Shown piece after piece: positions 25,845 to 34,834 of a stretch of DNA of 62,897 nt. Positions within the stretch are counted from its first letter, which is position 1. The number at the start of each line of letters is the position of its first letter. The notes under the pieces were generated by a model. The model searched no databases and was not told the origin of the DNA. It was given only the letters and a program-made list of their open reading frames with translations. Both the position numbers and the translations under genes were made by a program. Source of the stretch: Deltaproteobacteria bacterium (GTDB lineage Bacteria; Myxococcota_A; Polyangia; Polyangiales; Polyangiaceae); the NCBI GenBank assembly GCA_003235365.1, contig QJWJ01000113.1:1-62897 (forward strand), in the 5' to 3' direction.

Positions 25845-27344
25845 TCACCGCAGGTACTGAACACGAAAACGCAAAGTCACGCGAGCAACGATTCGATTCG
25901 CGGTGCTGTACGCGTCGCGGAATTCGGGTGAATCGAAGTCGAGGTTCATCGCCTCCTTCTCGATGCACGACGCCGCCGCCCCCACCACGTCGTGCGCCTT
26001 CACGCTCACAGGCCTGCCCTGTTCGTCGAGCGGAGCGTCCACGCGCACGCTCTTTCGAACGCGTGATTCGGTGTCGAAACAGGTCTCCAAGCGGTCGAGC
26101 GCGAACCACTGACTCTCGACCATCTCACGCCGCGAAACCAAGGCGACCTCGCGAGGCCAGTGCTCGAAGCGCAACGCCGCGATTGAGACGGCGACTCGCC
26201 GTCTGGGTTGAGTGAACCACTGACACTCACCCGACACGCACCCGCACAGCGCGTCACTCAGCTTGCGATACGCGATACAGATCCCCGATTGCGGCGGGCT
26301 ATCCCACGCTCTGCACGCATTGCCGCACCCTCCGACGACGCAATCACCGTCGTGTTTGCACCGTTCTTCACCTGCGGCATTGCGATGATCATCGACGACG
26401 GTGCGGGCTGCCCCGTACTGATAGCGATATTGCAGATGTTCACCGAGGAGCATCTGCGGGTGGCGCGTGTACGGAATCGGCAAGCAATTGGCAGAGGCAG
26501 CCGAACAACGGGGCTCCTCCCCGCCTCCCCAAGGCGCCTCGTGCGTGGGGTCGATGTGCGTGGGGCCAAAGGGAGCTGTGTCTGCCGATCCCTGCAACCA
26601 CTCGACGAACTCCGGATGAAGAGCACCGATTGCTCTGCCCAACCCCGGCCGATGAAGCCACTCACGGTACGGTGCGAGACTTTCGTGTACGTCTTGCCAA
26701 CGTCGCTCGTCCATGACGGCATCTATCAGCGCTTGCTCGGCTCCAGCGGGGACCATCTGCTGCGGCGACAGGTCAACGCGCAGCGAAGTGAGCTGCTCAG
26801 CGGTCAACGCGTCGACACCAATCACCCCCGACGGCAACGCGACTTGCAAGCGCGCCATGGGCGAGCCTAGCCGTGGCAAGCTCCGCGCTCGAGGGGGCGT
26901 TTCGACGTGAAAACTCAACACCTCGACGCAGTGAGTCTGCGGTGGCCAGTCGCAGGGCAACACGGCGGAGATTTCCGCGCCGGGCTGCTCGCGTTGCCAG
27001 ACATCGAGGATTCGACGACGCAACACGGACGCCGAGAATTCCGCCTCGCCTGGCCTCGGAGGTGGGAGGGTCTTTGCTTGCGCAAACAGGGGGTCCTCGG
27101 CGGGGGAGGGTTCGTCGACGCCGACAGCTGATGGAACTGGCTGCGCCTCGGGTATCTCGCGCGACGAGGGATCGCCGATTACCGACGCTACCGTCGTGGC
27201 GGACGACGACTCAGCGCTGCGTTCACAGGCGGCGATCTGGGACAATCCCCCAATGAGAATGAGCAATGCGCGGGACAACGAAGACTCGAAATGGACGAAG
27301 GAAAACCCGATGCACAAAGTACCTCGTCCGCGACCATGTCGCAC
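25845..27344 (-). CDS. Hypothetical lipoprotein
   Basis: The protein is up to 499 residues from the GTG at 27344. A hydrophobic stretch (ALLILIGGLSQIAAC, Cys ~40) gives a lipobox, so the true start may be a TTG nearer to it. After a linker come a segment with CDWPPQTHCVEVL, a region with ten or so Cys (CKHDGDCVVGGCGNACRAWD and GCVSGECQW), and a C-terminal ~110 residues (VAVSIAALRFEHWPREVALV, ANRIVARVTLRFRVQYLR). The end resembles the TonB/AgmX-like C-terminal module found in Myxococcota, but I am not sure. It is divergent from the SpoIIAA-like gene. Function unknown. Confidence 0.65.
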   Translation of the reverse strand: MRHGRGRGTLCIGFSFVHFESSLSRALLILIGGLSQIAACERSAESSSATTVASVIGDPSSREIPEAQPVPSAVGVDEPSPAEDPLFAQAKTLPPPRPGEAEFSASVLRRRILDVWQREQPGAEISAVLPCDWPPQTHCVEVLSFHVETPPRARSLPRLGSPMARLQVALPSGVIGVDALTAEQLTSLRVDLSPQQMVPAGAEQALIDAVMDERRWQDVHESLAPYREWLHRPGLGRAIGALHPEFVEWLQGSADTAPFGPTHIDPTHEAPWGGGEEPRCSAASANCLPIPYTRHPQMLLGEHLQYRYQYGAARTVVDDHRNAAGEERCKHDGDCVVGGCGNACRAWDSPPQSGICIAYRKLSDALCGCVSGECQWFTQPRRRVAVSIAALRFEHWPREVALVSRREMVESQWFALDRLETCFDTESRVRKSVRVDAPLDEQGRPVSVKAHDVVGAAASCIEKEAMNLDFDSPEFRDAYSTANRIVARVTLRFRVQYLR

Positions 27345-27484
27345 GCGGCACCAGCTAAATGGCCGAGCGCTGGCGAGCAGGATGTCGGGCAGTTTTTCAG
27401 GCCTCGTTCAACCATCCCTCGAAGTCTGCTAGGAGTATCTCTCGGAGACCTTTGCGGATCAGCGCTTGGACCGTCGGACGAAGA

Positions 27485-27841
27485 ATGACGTTCTATCGAT
27501 ACCTCCCCGATCACGACGTTCACCAGCTCGACTGCGGAGGATGGGTCGACTTGGCCACGGGCCTCGAGCGTTTGCGTGTCTTGCATCACGAGCTGACCCA
27601 ACGTCGCCCCCACGACGGGATCCGTCGGTTCCTGGTCGACTTTCGGCAGACGGTCTGGGCGAGTCCAGAAGTCCACATGCAGCTCTCTCGGGCCTCTCGG
27701 CGCGACTTGGGGCTCACCGCAGACAACACGTCCGTACGCGCGGCGTTCCTCCATGACGCGCAGAGTGGAATCGTGTCCCACAACGAAGCCTGGTTCGACA
27801 ACGAGGCCGACGGGCTGCGCTGGCTGTGCGGCGGTGAATGA
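27485..27841 (+). CDS. SpoIIAA/STAS-like small protein
   Basis: The 118-residue protein starts MTFYRYLPDHDVHQLDCGGW. It looks like a single alpha/beta domain: early strands, a helix (LATGLERLRVLHHELTQ), a core strand RRFLVDFRQTVWASPEV, a second helix, and strands AAFLHDAQSGIVSHNEAWF then a final helix ADGLRWLCG. This pattern resembles the SpoIIAA-like/STAS proteins of proteobacteria, which often have a DFR core strand as here. No signal peptide. A longer leftward open frame covers the same DNA but has poor composition. Function is unknown. Confidence 0.6.
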   Translation: MTFYRYLPDHDVHQLDCGGWVDLATGLERLRVLHHELTQRRPHDGIRRFLVDFRQTVWASPEVHMQLSRASRRDLGLTADNTSVRAAFLHDAQSGIVSHNEAWFDNEADGLRWLCGGE

Positions 27842-28047
27842 ACAGGGCAGTGCGTTGGAAGGGGTCGAGGGACCCAGTGGCGTCGATGAAACACCGACGC
27901 GCTGGCTGGGGCCCGCGACAATCTGACTCGATTGAGTCATTCGTTTCTCACTCACCACGATCTGGGGAGGTATCGCGGGCAGCGACAGTACCGCTTGGTG
28001 TTCTTTCGACGCCGTCCACGTCGTTCGCCCAATCTCCGAGGATCTCA

Positions 28048-29805
28048 ATGAATACCGCTGCGCTCAGAGCCGCTCCGTCGACGCTGTTCGGCGCCATCAT
28101 CGCCCTGTGTAGTGCCTGCAACGAATCGAATTCAGACAGCGAATCGTCGATGCCGTCGCCGCAAAGCATGCCAACCGCGAGTCCCAGCAGCCCAGCTGGC
28201 AAAGGCAGTGAGGAGCAGCCCGACGCCAACGCAGTGCCTGCGGCGACGGGACAGGCATTCCTCGACCCGGCGGTCATCGACGACGGCGGCCTGGCGGCGT
28301 CTGAAGTGAACTACTGCCAAGCCAAGCCGAGGGGACCGTCCTGCCGCTACACCTACCTCGACCCGCCGAGCATCGAATTCACGGACATCGCGCTCGGCTC
28401 GGATCACGGCTGCGGCATCCAATTGGATGGCACGGTCATCTGCTGGGGTGACGCCGACGAACCCCTCGAGGACGGCGAAGAGTGTCGCTTCAACGAATGC
28501 GGCCAGGGCGTCCCGCCAACGGGAACCTTCACGAGGATCGCCGCGACGGACAGTACGACGTGTGCTCTCGACCCGAGTGGAGCAATGATTTGCTGGGGCT
28601 CGCGGACCACGGGCCTCGAGGGCACGTTCATCGATCTCGACGGAGGGACGGAAGCCTTGTGCGGGTTGCACACGGACGGAACGATAGCCTGCACCGGTGG
28701 TGTTCCCTCACCACCAGCAACCGGCCCCTACACCCAGATTGCCGTGGGTGAAGGCGTGGTATGCGGCCTCAAGCAGGGTGGCGTCGACTGTTCGGGCGTC
28801 GACAACAAGGTGGGTGAGTTCGCGAGGATCACCGCGGGTGAGGGCTTCGCCTGTGCTTTGCTGGTGGACGGTACCCCCTACTGCTGGGGCGACGGTCTGC
28901 GAATCAAGCCACCGACTGGACCACTCGAGGCAATCGTCGCCGCGGCGAAGTTCGCTTGTGGGGTGCACGTCGATGCCGGCATCGAGTGTTGGGGCGAAGG
29001 TCAAGAGGGTGGCATCGACGACTCGACCTGTCCTCAAGGACGAGCCCAACTGACTGGTACGCTCGAAGGCGCCCCCGTCAACCTCGATTGGGAAGTCAGC
29101 GACAGTTGGGGCCGCATTCCGGCAACCGGGTTCGCCTGGAACATCGGAACGAACGACGGGGTGAGTGCCGGTCGCCTGCTTCTAGCTGGGAGCGAGGACC
29201 TGGGGACCGAAGACATCCCGCGCTTCGCGCTGTTGGACGGTCAATCCGTCGAGTTGACATTCGGGTTGATCTGGATGCCTGGGGACCTCGGCTCGCAGTT
29301 CTTCTGCACCGGTCCAGGATCGACGGCCACACGCATCGGCGACGAAGCCAAGGTGGAGTTTGGTGCGGTCAGTCTCCTCGGCGCTTGCCCGGGAACGCCC
29401 GTCGAGGGCGAACTCCAGTTCTGTCAGGGCCGCAGCTTCCAAGGTTGTACGGGCACCGACTTGGAAGACGGGCGCCTCGGTGGAAACGTCGAAGGCATCG
29501 CCGTTCCGACCGACACTCGCTACACGCTGCTGTCCGGAACCGGTAGCAACGCGGATCTGAATACGACGATCGGGCTGCTGAGCTGGGAAGGCAATGAAGA
29601 GGCTGGCACCATCGACCGGGGCGTGATCGTGACTGGGCCGGACACGGTATTCGGTGGCGCGGTGTACTGCTTTGGCGAGTCAGAATTCGCAACCATGGGG
29701 ACTGGCTTCGACGAGGAGTCGCTGTACACTTTCCGCAACCTTTCGAAGGTCGGCTCGTGCGCTGGCGCCTCGGGCTCGGATTCGTTGACTGGCTGCATAC
29801 GCTGA
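28048..29805 (+). CDS. RCC1-repeat lipoprotein
   Basis: The 585-residue protein has GAGGAT before the ATG and a lipoprotein signal ending ALCSAC. A ~60-residue Ser/Pro linker follows. Residues ~110-330 contain about six RCC1-type repeats with a core of C-x-L-x2-DG-x3-CWG, for example HGCGIQLDGTVICWG and TTCALDPSGAMICWG. These would build a beta-propeller. The last ~250 residues form one or two beta-rich domains (GRIPATGFAWNIGTNDG, DTRYTLLSGTGSNADLNT) with paired Cys. It is a cell-surface or periplasmic protein, likely binding another macromolecule. The downstream MopE-type gene on the same strand starts 197 bp later. Confidence 0.85.
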   Translation: MNTAALRAAPSTLFGAIIALCSACNESNSDSESSMPSPQSMPTASPSSPAGKGSEEQPDANAVPAATGQAFLDPAVIDDGGLAASEVNYCQAKPRGPSCRYTYLDPPSIEFTDIALGSDHGCGIQLDGTVICWGDADEPLEDGEECRFNECGQGVPPTGTFTRIAATDSTTCALDPSGAMICWGSRTTGLEGTFIDLDGGTEALCGLHTDGTIACTGGVPSPPATGPYTQIAVGEGVVCGLKQGGVDCSGVDNKVGEFARITAGEGFACALLVDGTPYCWGDGLRIKPPTGPLEAIVAAAKFACGVHVDAGIECWGEGQEGGIDDSTCPQGRAQLTGTLEGAPVNLDWEVSDSWGRIPATGFAWNIGTNDGVSAGRLLLAGSEDLGTEDIPRFALLDGQSVELTFGLIWMPGDLGSQFFCTGPGSTATRIGDEAKVEFGAVSLLGACPGTPVEGELQFCQGRSFQGCTGTDLEDGRLGGNVEGIAVPTDTRYTLLSGTGSNADLNTTIGLLSWEGNEEAGTIDRGVIVTGPDTVFGGAVYCFGESEFATMGTGFDEESLYTFRNLSKVGSCAGASGSDSLTGCIR

Positions 29806-30002
29806 CAGCGCTTCGACGGAACGCCAACGCATGCGCTGGCGACACGCGGCACGATCACCTGGTTCGCCGAGGATTCTCTGCCCCGATCGTGCACCGGGGT
29901 GGAAGCTGGAGTGTAGCTTTCCGCCGCGGAAGCCCGACGAGAAACGGGGCCTACGCGCGCGAGCGGAAACGCCGGGTGGGGCGTGATACTGCTACGGCTT
30001 CG

Positions 30003-31268
30003 ATGTCGTCACCTCGCAGGCCAGTTCTCGTCCTCGCATTGGTTGCCGTCAGTTCGCCAGCTGCCGCTCGCAGAGCGGGCTACCAGAGCACGAACTGCGG
30101 CAGCTGTCACACGGGCAGTGGCGACGTACAGCTGGAAGTTCATTTCGAACCGGAGCAGCCGTCGCCAGGCGATCGCGTCACGATGACGGTATCGGTGACG
30201 GCCGATGGCGCACGATTCGCCGGCATCGCGATCGGAAGCAACGGTCTGGGTCAGTACGCCCTCGAGTCGAACGAACCGCTCGAAGCCGAAGACATCTGGG
30301 TCACCCACACGAACCCGAAACAAGCTGACGGCGGAAGCGTTACATTCGCGGTCGATTGGCTCGCCCCTGATGAACCAGGCATCGCCGACTTCAGCGTCGC
30401 GGTCGTGGCCGCCAACGGCAACGGCGCACCCACCGGTGACCGGACGACCACCAAACTCGTCGCGTTGCCGTTCGGGTGCGACACGGTAGAGGTTTACGCG
30501 GACGCGGACGGCGATGGGTTCGGCGATCCGAACCGCCCAGCGCAAGTGGCGTGCGCTGCGACGGAAGGCTACGCGTCGCGAGGTAACGACTGCGACGACT
30601 CCGTGGCGTCCACGCACCCCGACGCGCCTGAGCTGTGCAACGACGTCGACGACGATTGCGACGGTCAAGTCGACGAAGACGTCGAGTACCGCCCTTACTA
30701 CTTCGACAGCGACGGCGATGGCTACGGTAACGCTGACGTCGTCATCGACGGCTGTGCACCTGCATCAGATACCGTCGATAACGACCTGGACTGCAACGAC
30801 TTCAATCGAAACGTCAGTCCGAGTTCACCGGAGCTCTGCGACCAGATCGACAACGACTGCAACGGCCTGATCGACGACGGGTCGTGTGGAAACGACTCGG
30901 CGGTCCCCATCGAGGGTGCAGCCGCACCGACTGCAAGCACGCCCGCAGCGGTTCCAGCGCCGGATGGCAGTGGGGCCCCAGTGAACTCGGCGCCGCCCCC
31001 AGAAACGCAGGGACCTCCAGCGACGTCGGGATCTGGAACCGAAAGCGGCATTTCCAACGACTCGCCCTCTGCCCCCCTGACTGCCGCGATGACCGACGAC
31101 ACCCCAAAAGCCAGTGATACGGGCACCTGTATCGTGGCGGGCGAGCGCTGGAGAGGGCACGACCCACACCGACGGCAACCGCCGTTCCTGCCTCTGTTCA
31201 CCGCTGCCGGATTGCTGGCATGGGTCCGAGGCCGGGCTCGTCGCAGGCGACCCCGACACCCACGATGA
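30003..31268 (+). CDS. Secreted protein with one CxxCH site, two MopE-type repeats and a MYXO-CTERM-like tail
   Basis: The 421-residue protein starts with a signal peptide (VLVLALVAVSSPAAARR). Near the mature N-terminus is NCGSCHTGSGD, one haem-c-like CxxCH, followed by a beta-sandwich (~residues 45-155). Two MopE-type metal-binding repeats (PF11617) follow: YADADGDGFGDP with DCDD and CNDVDDDCDGQVDED, then DSDGDGYG with DCNDF and CDQIDNDCNGLIDDG. A Ser/Pro/Ala linker leads to a C-terminal GTCIVAGE, a hydrophobic segment LPLFTAAGLLAWV and RGRARRRRPR. That tail resembles the MYXO-CTERM sorting signal of Myxococcota. It is probably a surface protein binding calcium or copper. The ATG has no strong ribosome site. 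Confidence 0.82.
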   Translation: MSSPRRPVLVLALVAVSSPAAARRAGYQSTNCGSCHTGSGDVQLEVHFEPEQPSPGDRVTMTVSVTADGARFAGIAIGSNGLGQYALESNEPLEAEDIWVTHTNPKQADGGSVTFAVDWLAPDEPGIADFSVAVVAANGNGAPTGDRTTTKLVALPFGCDTVEVYADADGDGFGDPNRPAQVACAATEGYASRGNDCDDSVASTHPDAPELCNDVDDDCDGQVDEDVEYRPYYFDSDGDGYGNADVVIDGCAPASDTVDNDLDCNDFNRNVSPSSPELCDQIDNDCNGLIDDGSCGNDSAVPIEGAAAPTASTPAAVPAPDGSGAPVNSAPPPETQGPPATSGSGTESGISNDSPSAPLTAAMTDDTPKASDTGTCIVAGERWRGHDPHRRQPPFLPLFTAAGLLAWVRGRARRRRPRHPR

Positions 31269-31590
31269 GCAGGGCCGCGATGCCGTATCGAGGGCAGACG
31301 TGGAGCGAATGATGGTGTCGAGACGCGGCGCCACGGGGCGCTTCGCGTCTCGACACAGGTCGACGTCGTCCGATGCCCTCTCGGCTACCGATTGGAGCCC
31401 CGGTGCCACGCGAAAGCGCCAAAGAGCACAAACCACTGGACGTCTGCCACGTGGCTGCACACATCGGCGACCGGGCACAATCACCTGGGACGGAGGGTAT
31501 CGCCCGCGGCAGGAGCTGTGGCGGCAACTCGTTGGCTCGAAGACACGGATTGGGGCCGCCAGCAACTGTCGTTGTCGCGATTGGTGATGT
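31269..31590. other. Intergenic region upstream of the second ECF sigma gene
   Basis: No gene is supported in 322 bp. It contains the second copy of the dispersed inverted repeat (31315-31356) and presumably the sigma promoter. Confidence 0.45.
31315..31356. repeat. Dispersed inverted repeat, copy 2
   Basis: GTGTCGAGACGC (31315-31326) and GCGTCTCGACAC (31345-31356) are perfect 12-bp arms. The 18-nt spacer contains its own hairpin GCGCC-ACGG-GGCGC. The inner 10 bp of the arms and the spacer length equal those of copy 1 at 13518. It starts 47 bp after the MopE gene stop. Confidence 0.68.
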
Positions 31591-32175
31591 ATGTGTGCGA
31601 AACACGAGCTCATGCAGGGAGGCACGTCGGCAACGGATCAGGACGCGACGCTGGTCGAACGAATGGCACGCGGTGACCGGGCCGCCCTTGCCGAACTGTA
31701 CACTCGCCACGCCCCTCGGCTCATGTCGCTGTTGATTCGCCTGCTGGGACAGCCCCCCGAAGCACAGGACGTCCTGCACGACGTGTTCTTGGAGGCTTGG
31801 CGCCGAGCCGCAGACTATTCACCGGAACGAGGCAGCGTCTCGGCGTGGCTGAGCCTGCGCACTCGCAGCCGCGCCCTCGACCGATTGCGGGCTGCACCGC
31901 GAACACGCGCAGCGACGTTCAGTGAGGAATTGTTGAGCACCTTGCTCGATCCAAACAGCGACCCAGCCCGTACTTCAGATCATGGTAGGCTATTGCAGGT
32001 CCTGCAAAAGCTCGCACGCGAGGAACAAGAAGTGCTCGTCCTGGGATATTTCGAAGGACTCTCCAGCTCGGAGATTGCAAACCGACTGAACATTCCAGTG
32101 GGGACGGTCAAGAGTCGAACGCGCACCGCCCTCGAAAAGCTCCGATTGCAAATGTCGGGAGACCACCATGACTGA
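31591..32175 (+). CDS. ECF RNA polymerase sigma factor (ChrR-cupin associated)
   Basis: The protein has 194 residues from the ATG at 31591; the ATG at 31612 (MQGGTSATDQ) is an equally possible start. Region 2 is LAELYTRHAPRLMSLLIRLL with EAQDVLHDVFLEAWRRA, and region 4 is LAREEQEVLVLGYFEGLSSS with IANRLNIPVGTVKSRTRTAL. Sequence and partner place it in the ECF11-like group that is controlled by ChrR-type cupin anti-sigma factors responding to singlet oxygen or organic peroxides. Its stop overlaps the start of the cupin gene (ATGACTGA), so the pair is translationally coupled. Confidence 0.9.
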   Translation: MCAKHELMQGGTSATDQDATLVERMARGDRAALAELYTRHAPRLMSLLIRLLGQPPEAQDVLHDVFLEAWRRAADYSPERGSVSAWLSLRTRSRALDRLRAAPRTRAATFSEELLSTLLDPNSDPARTSDHGRLLQVLQKLAREEQEVLVLGYFEGLSSSEIANRLNIPVGTVKSRTRTALEKLRLQMSGDHHD

Positions 32176-32782
32176 AACGCACCCCGACCGCCTGCCGGCA
32201 TTCATCGAGGAAGCGCTCGACGATGAACAGCGTCCTGCAGACGCTCCCACGTTGAACCCCTTGGCTGAACGCGGATTGCACGAGTTGTTCGGACCTGCAG
32301 ATGCCGAGCTCGGAGCCGAACGCTTGGTGAGCCAGGTCGACGAGTTGCCATGGCGCTACGCGCCCTTCTACTCGCGTATTGCCGAGCTGTGGGATACGTC
32401 CGAAGAGGACGTGGTGGGGGTCCTGGAGCGAGCCAAGAACCCGTCGGTTTGGTACAACCCGGGGATCTTGGGCTTGCGGGTGATCGACGTCGAAGGCGGG
32501 CCTCGTACGAACGGCGCTGAACTGCATCTGGCCCGGTTCAAGGCGGGCATGCGATTCCCCCACCACCGGCACCCGGGGCCAGAAGCGCTATTCGTGCTCG
32601 AGGGGAACTATACCGACTCGCACGGACGCCACGTCGGCCCCGGTGAGATCCACCACATGGCGCCGGGCACCGACCACTCGTTCGTCGTTGGCAAAGACGG
32701 CCCGTGCATCGCGGCCTCCATCGAGAGTGGGCGCGAATTCACGGGCCTGTTCATGCGCCTGCTGGCCAAACTACTGACCTGA
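32168..32782 (+). CDS. ChrR-type cupin anti-sigma factor
   Basis: The 204-residue protein overlaps the sigma gene by 8 bp. The N-terminal ~70 residues would be the sigma-binding part, though the classic HxxxCxxC zinc motif of ChrR is not evident, which is notable. The C-terminal cupin (PF12973-like, ~95-190) has metal-ligand candidates in FPHHRHPGPEALFVLEG (His, His, Glu) and HHMAPGTDHSF (His). By family it releases the sigma factor when the cupin senses singlet oxygen or related stress. With the N-terminal zinc site missing, binding may differ from the Rhodobacter prototype. It is convergent with the next gene, only 23 bp apart. Confidence 0.8.
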   Translation: MTETHPDRLPAFIEEALDDEQRPADAPTLNPLAERGLHELFGPADAELGAERLVSQVDELPWRYAPFYSRIAELWDTSEEDVVGVLERAKNPSVWYNPGILGLRVIDVEGGPRTNGAELHLARFKAGMRFPHHRHPGPEALFVLEGNYTDSHGRHVGPGEIHHMAPGTDHSFVVGKDGPCIAASIESGREFTGLFMRLLAKLLT

Positions 32783-32805
32783 CGCTCCCATTCAGCGCGA
32801 GCGTG

Positions 32806-33489
32806 TCATCCCTCGGGTGCCCACTGATACTGTTCGCGGACGCGGATGCCGCGGGCGCCGAGATTGATCGCGCTGATCTGCGCCGTGTAGCGAGCATAGC
32901 GATACTCGATGGCGGCGCGGCGGTACGCGTGAGCGAGATAGTCGGCACTGAGCGTGCCTCGTGTTCGAGTGCTGGGCCCCACGCTCGCGCTGAGTCGCTC
33001 GCCGAGTCGTCTCAGGTGAGTGACGGCGTCGCGCCCACAGCCGTGCGCACGAAACAGGTCCACCGCGACGAGCCGATCCGCTGAGTCGAATTGCAGGTGC
33101 AAGTCCTCAATCGGCAATTGGTCGACTGGCGCCGCGACTTCACAACTCAATACGGAGCCGCGGCGTGTCGCTTCACAACTGGCGGCAGATTCGGCGGCCC
33201 AGCGCACGACGTCCGATCGTGTGGTGCGCCCGAGTTGGAAACTCAGTGCAGGATGAGAGAGCGCAGGCCCTTCCCCGTCGCGTTCCTTCAATGCATCAAC
33301 TCGAAACGCTTCGACCTTCACGGGATCGCCGCCATCGAGATCCGCAGGACAGCCCGCAGCCTTCGCCATCCAATGCAACAGAGGTCGCCCCGCGTCAGTG
33401 TGCGCAAACCCCACCACGGCAACCAGTGCGGCAACGACGAACATCGGCGCGATGCACACCAGGCCCCAACGTTTCAGCGTAGGGTTCAT
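32806..33489 (-). CDS. Hypothetical membrane-anchored protein, last gene of the kinase cluster
   Basis: The 227-residue protein begins MNPTLKRWGLVCIAPMF. One N-terminal transmembrane helix (VCIAPMFVVAALVAVVGF, ~11-28) precedes a soluble periplasmic part. This part contains SVLSCEVAAP and LHLQFDSADRLVAVDLFRAH, which look like a beta-sheet, and two or three Cys. No family was recognised. The start ATG overlaps the stop of the haemoglobin-like lipoprotein gene (ATGA), so the two are co-translated. This argues for a shared process, perhaps assembly or partnering of that lipoprotein. Confidence 0.7.
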   Translation of the reverse strand: MNPTLKRWGLVCIAPMFVVAALVAVVGFAHTDAGRPLLHWMAKAAGCPADLDGGDPVKVEAFRVDALKERDGEGPALSHPALSFQLGRTTRSDVVRWAAESAASCEATRRGSVLSCEVAAPVDQLPIEDLHLQFDSADRLVAVDLFRAHGCGRDAVTHLRRLGERLSASVGPSTRTRGTLSADYLAHAYRRAAIEYRYARYTAQISAINLGARGIRVREQYQWAPEG

Positions 33490-34715
33490 GGCGTCACTCC
33501 CGCGTCGGCGAGCGTACAAGACGATTGTGTGGCCGCAGCCCCTTCGTTCTCGACGATGTCAGTCTGCATTCCCAACAGCGCCGGGGCCGCCACCGCGATG
33601 TCGCTCTCGTCGATCCCCGCCGCGGACAGTCCGGCAACGACGTCTTCGATCAACGCGTCGAAATCGCCTTGGCTGATGTTCAAGCCCAGATGCGCTTCCT
33701 GCATGCTGCGACACGGCAAACCGTTTGAGGCCGTGGCACCGGCGTACTGAACCCCCTCGCAGGCAAACAGCTCTTGAACCTGTACGGTGAGGCAGTCGGC
33801 CACGCGCGTGAAAGCATCGTCACTGAGCATCGTGAAGAACGAATTGATTCGGCAGTCACTGGCGATGGCACCAATCACGTCATCACGCACGACGCCAGCA
33901 ACGCTGTCGGCGCCTCCATACTTCGCGCACAACGTCCCATCGTCAGTCGCTCCACCGCCGTCCGCCATTCCGCCATCGACGGAGTCCTCCGCAGCACCGC
34001 CATCCAGCGCACCGAGCAGGCACTGAGATTGACTGGGTGGGTCCTCGTCGAGCTCGACGATGTCTGATTCCATTCCGAGCAGCGCGGGGGCAGCAGCAGC
34101 GATGTCCGCCTCTTCGACGCCCGCTTCGGACAGTCCAGCGACGACGTCTTCAATCAGCGCGTCGAAATCTCCGCTGCTGATCCCCAGACCCAAGTGGGCC
34201 TGCCGCATGTCTCGACAAGGCAAACCATTGGACGCTTCGGATCCGGCATACACCACGCCCTCACACGCGAACAGCTCCTGCACCTGGATCACCAGACATT
34301 CACTGACGCGAGTAAACGCATCTTCATTGAGCGACGTGAAGAAGGTGTTGACCCGACAGTCGCCCGCAATGGCCCCGAGAACCTGGTTTTCGACCACGGA
34401 CTGAACCACCGCGGCGCCGCCGTACTTGGCACAGAGCGTCTCGCCGTTGCCCGCATCGCCAAGCATCGGGACCGTCGGATCGGGCTCGTCGGTGGCCGAC
34501 TCCCCAGCGTCGAGGCCAGTCGTCGAGGCGCCGTCCGGCGCCTGCGCTGCCGGGCCCATCCCGCTGTTGGCATCGTCGCTCGTGCCGTCGCGATCGCGGG
34601 CGTTGACCCCCGAATCACTCTCGGTGCCCGTTTCCGCCACGCCAGCGTCGTCATCGCAAGCTGGCGTCGACGCTACGAGCGTCCAGCAAGCCGCTCCCAA
34701 AACGATTCGTCTCAT
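33486..34715 (-). CDS. Lipoprotein with two tandem truncated-haemoglobin domains
   Basis: The 409-residue protein has GGGAGAAA before the ATG, a lipoprotein signal ending STPAC (C20), and a ~70-residue acidic linker. Residues ~94-222 and ~262-390 are two homologous domains of truncated globin type (PF01152). Each starts LCAKYGG, has an FF pair in the B-helix (125-126 and 293-294), a G-x-C-R-x-M-x-x-AHLGL segment with the proximal His (H174 and H342), and DFDALIEDVVAGL. Each domain has the same extra Cys (such as GDCR, CEG, LPCR), suggesting disulfides in an oxidising compartment. Most bacterial truncated globins are cytoplasmic single domains, so this is unusual. It may bind oxygen, NO or sense redox state. 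Confidence 0.82.
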   Translation of the reverse strand: MRRIVLGAACWTLVASTPACDDDAGVAETGTESDSGVNARDRDGTSDDANSGMGPAAQAPDGASTTGLDAGESATDEPDPTVPMLGDAGNGETLCAKYGGAAVVQSVVENQVLGAIAGDCRVNTFFTSLNEDAFTRVSECLVIQVQELFACEGVVYAGSEASNGLPCRDMRQAHLGLGISSGDFDALIEDVVAGLSEAGVEEADIAAAAPALLGMESDIVELDEDPPSQSQCLLGALDGGAAEDSVDGGMADGGGATDDGTLCAKYGGADSVAGVVRDDVIGAIASDCRINSFFTMLSDDAFTRVADCLTVQVQELFACEGVQYAGATASNGLPCRSMQEAHLGLNISQGDFDALIEDVVAGLSAAGIDESDIAVAAPALLGMQTDIVENEGAAATQSSCTLADAGVTP

Positions 34716-34834
34716 TGTGTTTCTCCCGTGTTCGGTGCAGCGCACACTCGACGCGCGCTGCGTTGTCCACGAGGTACGTGCCAGCGATTCAGGTGGATCG
34801 ATGCAAATGCGAAAAGCGAACCGCCGCGGGAGCA

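Noticed and set aside
27188..28048. Leftward 286-codon open frame
   Set aside because: Overlaps the SpoIIAA-like gene, which has better composition; no motif or ribosome site.
13518..31356. CRISPR or tandem repeat reading of the GTCGAGACGC element
   Set aside because: Only two copies 18 kb apart, each palindromic; no array, spacers or cas genes.
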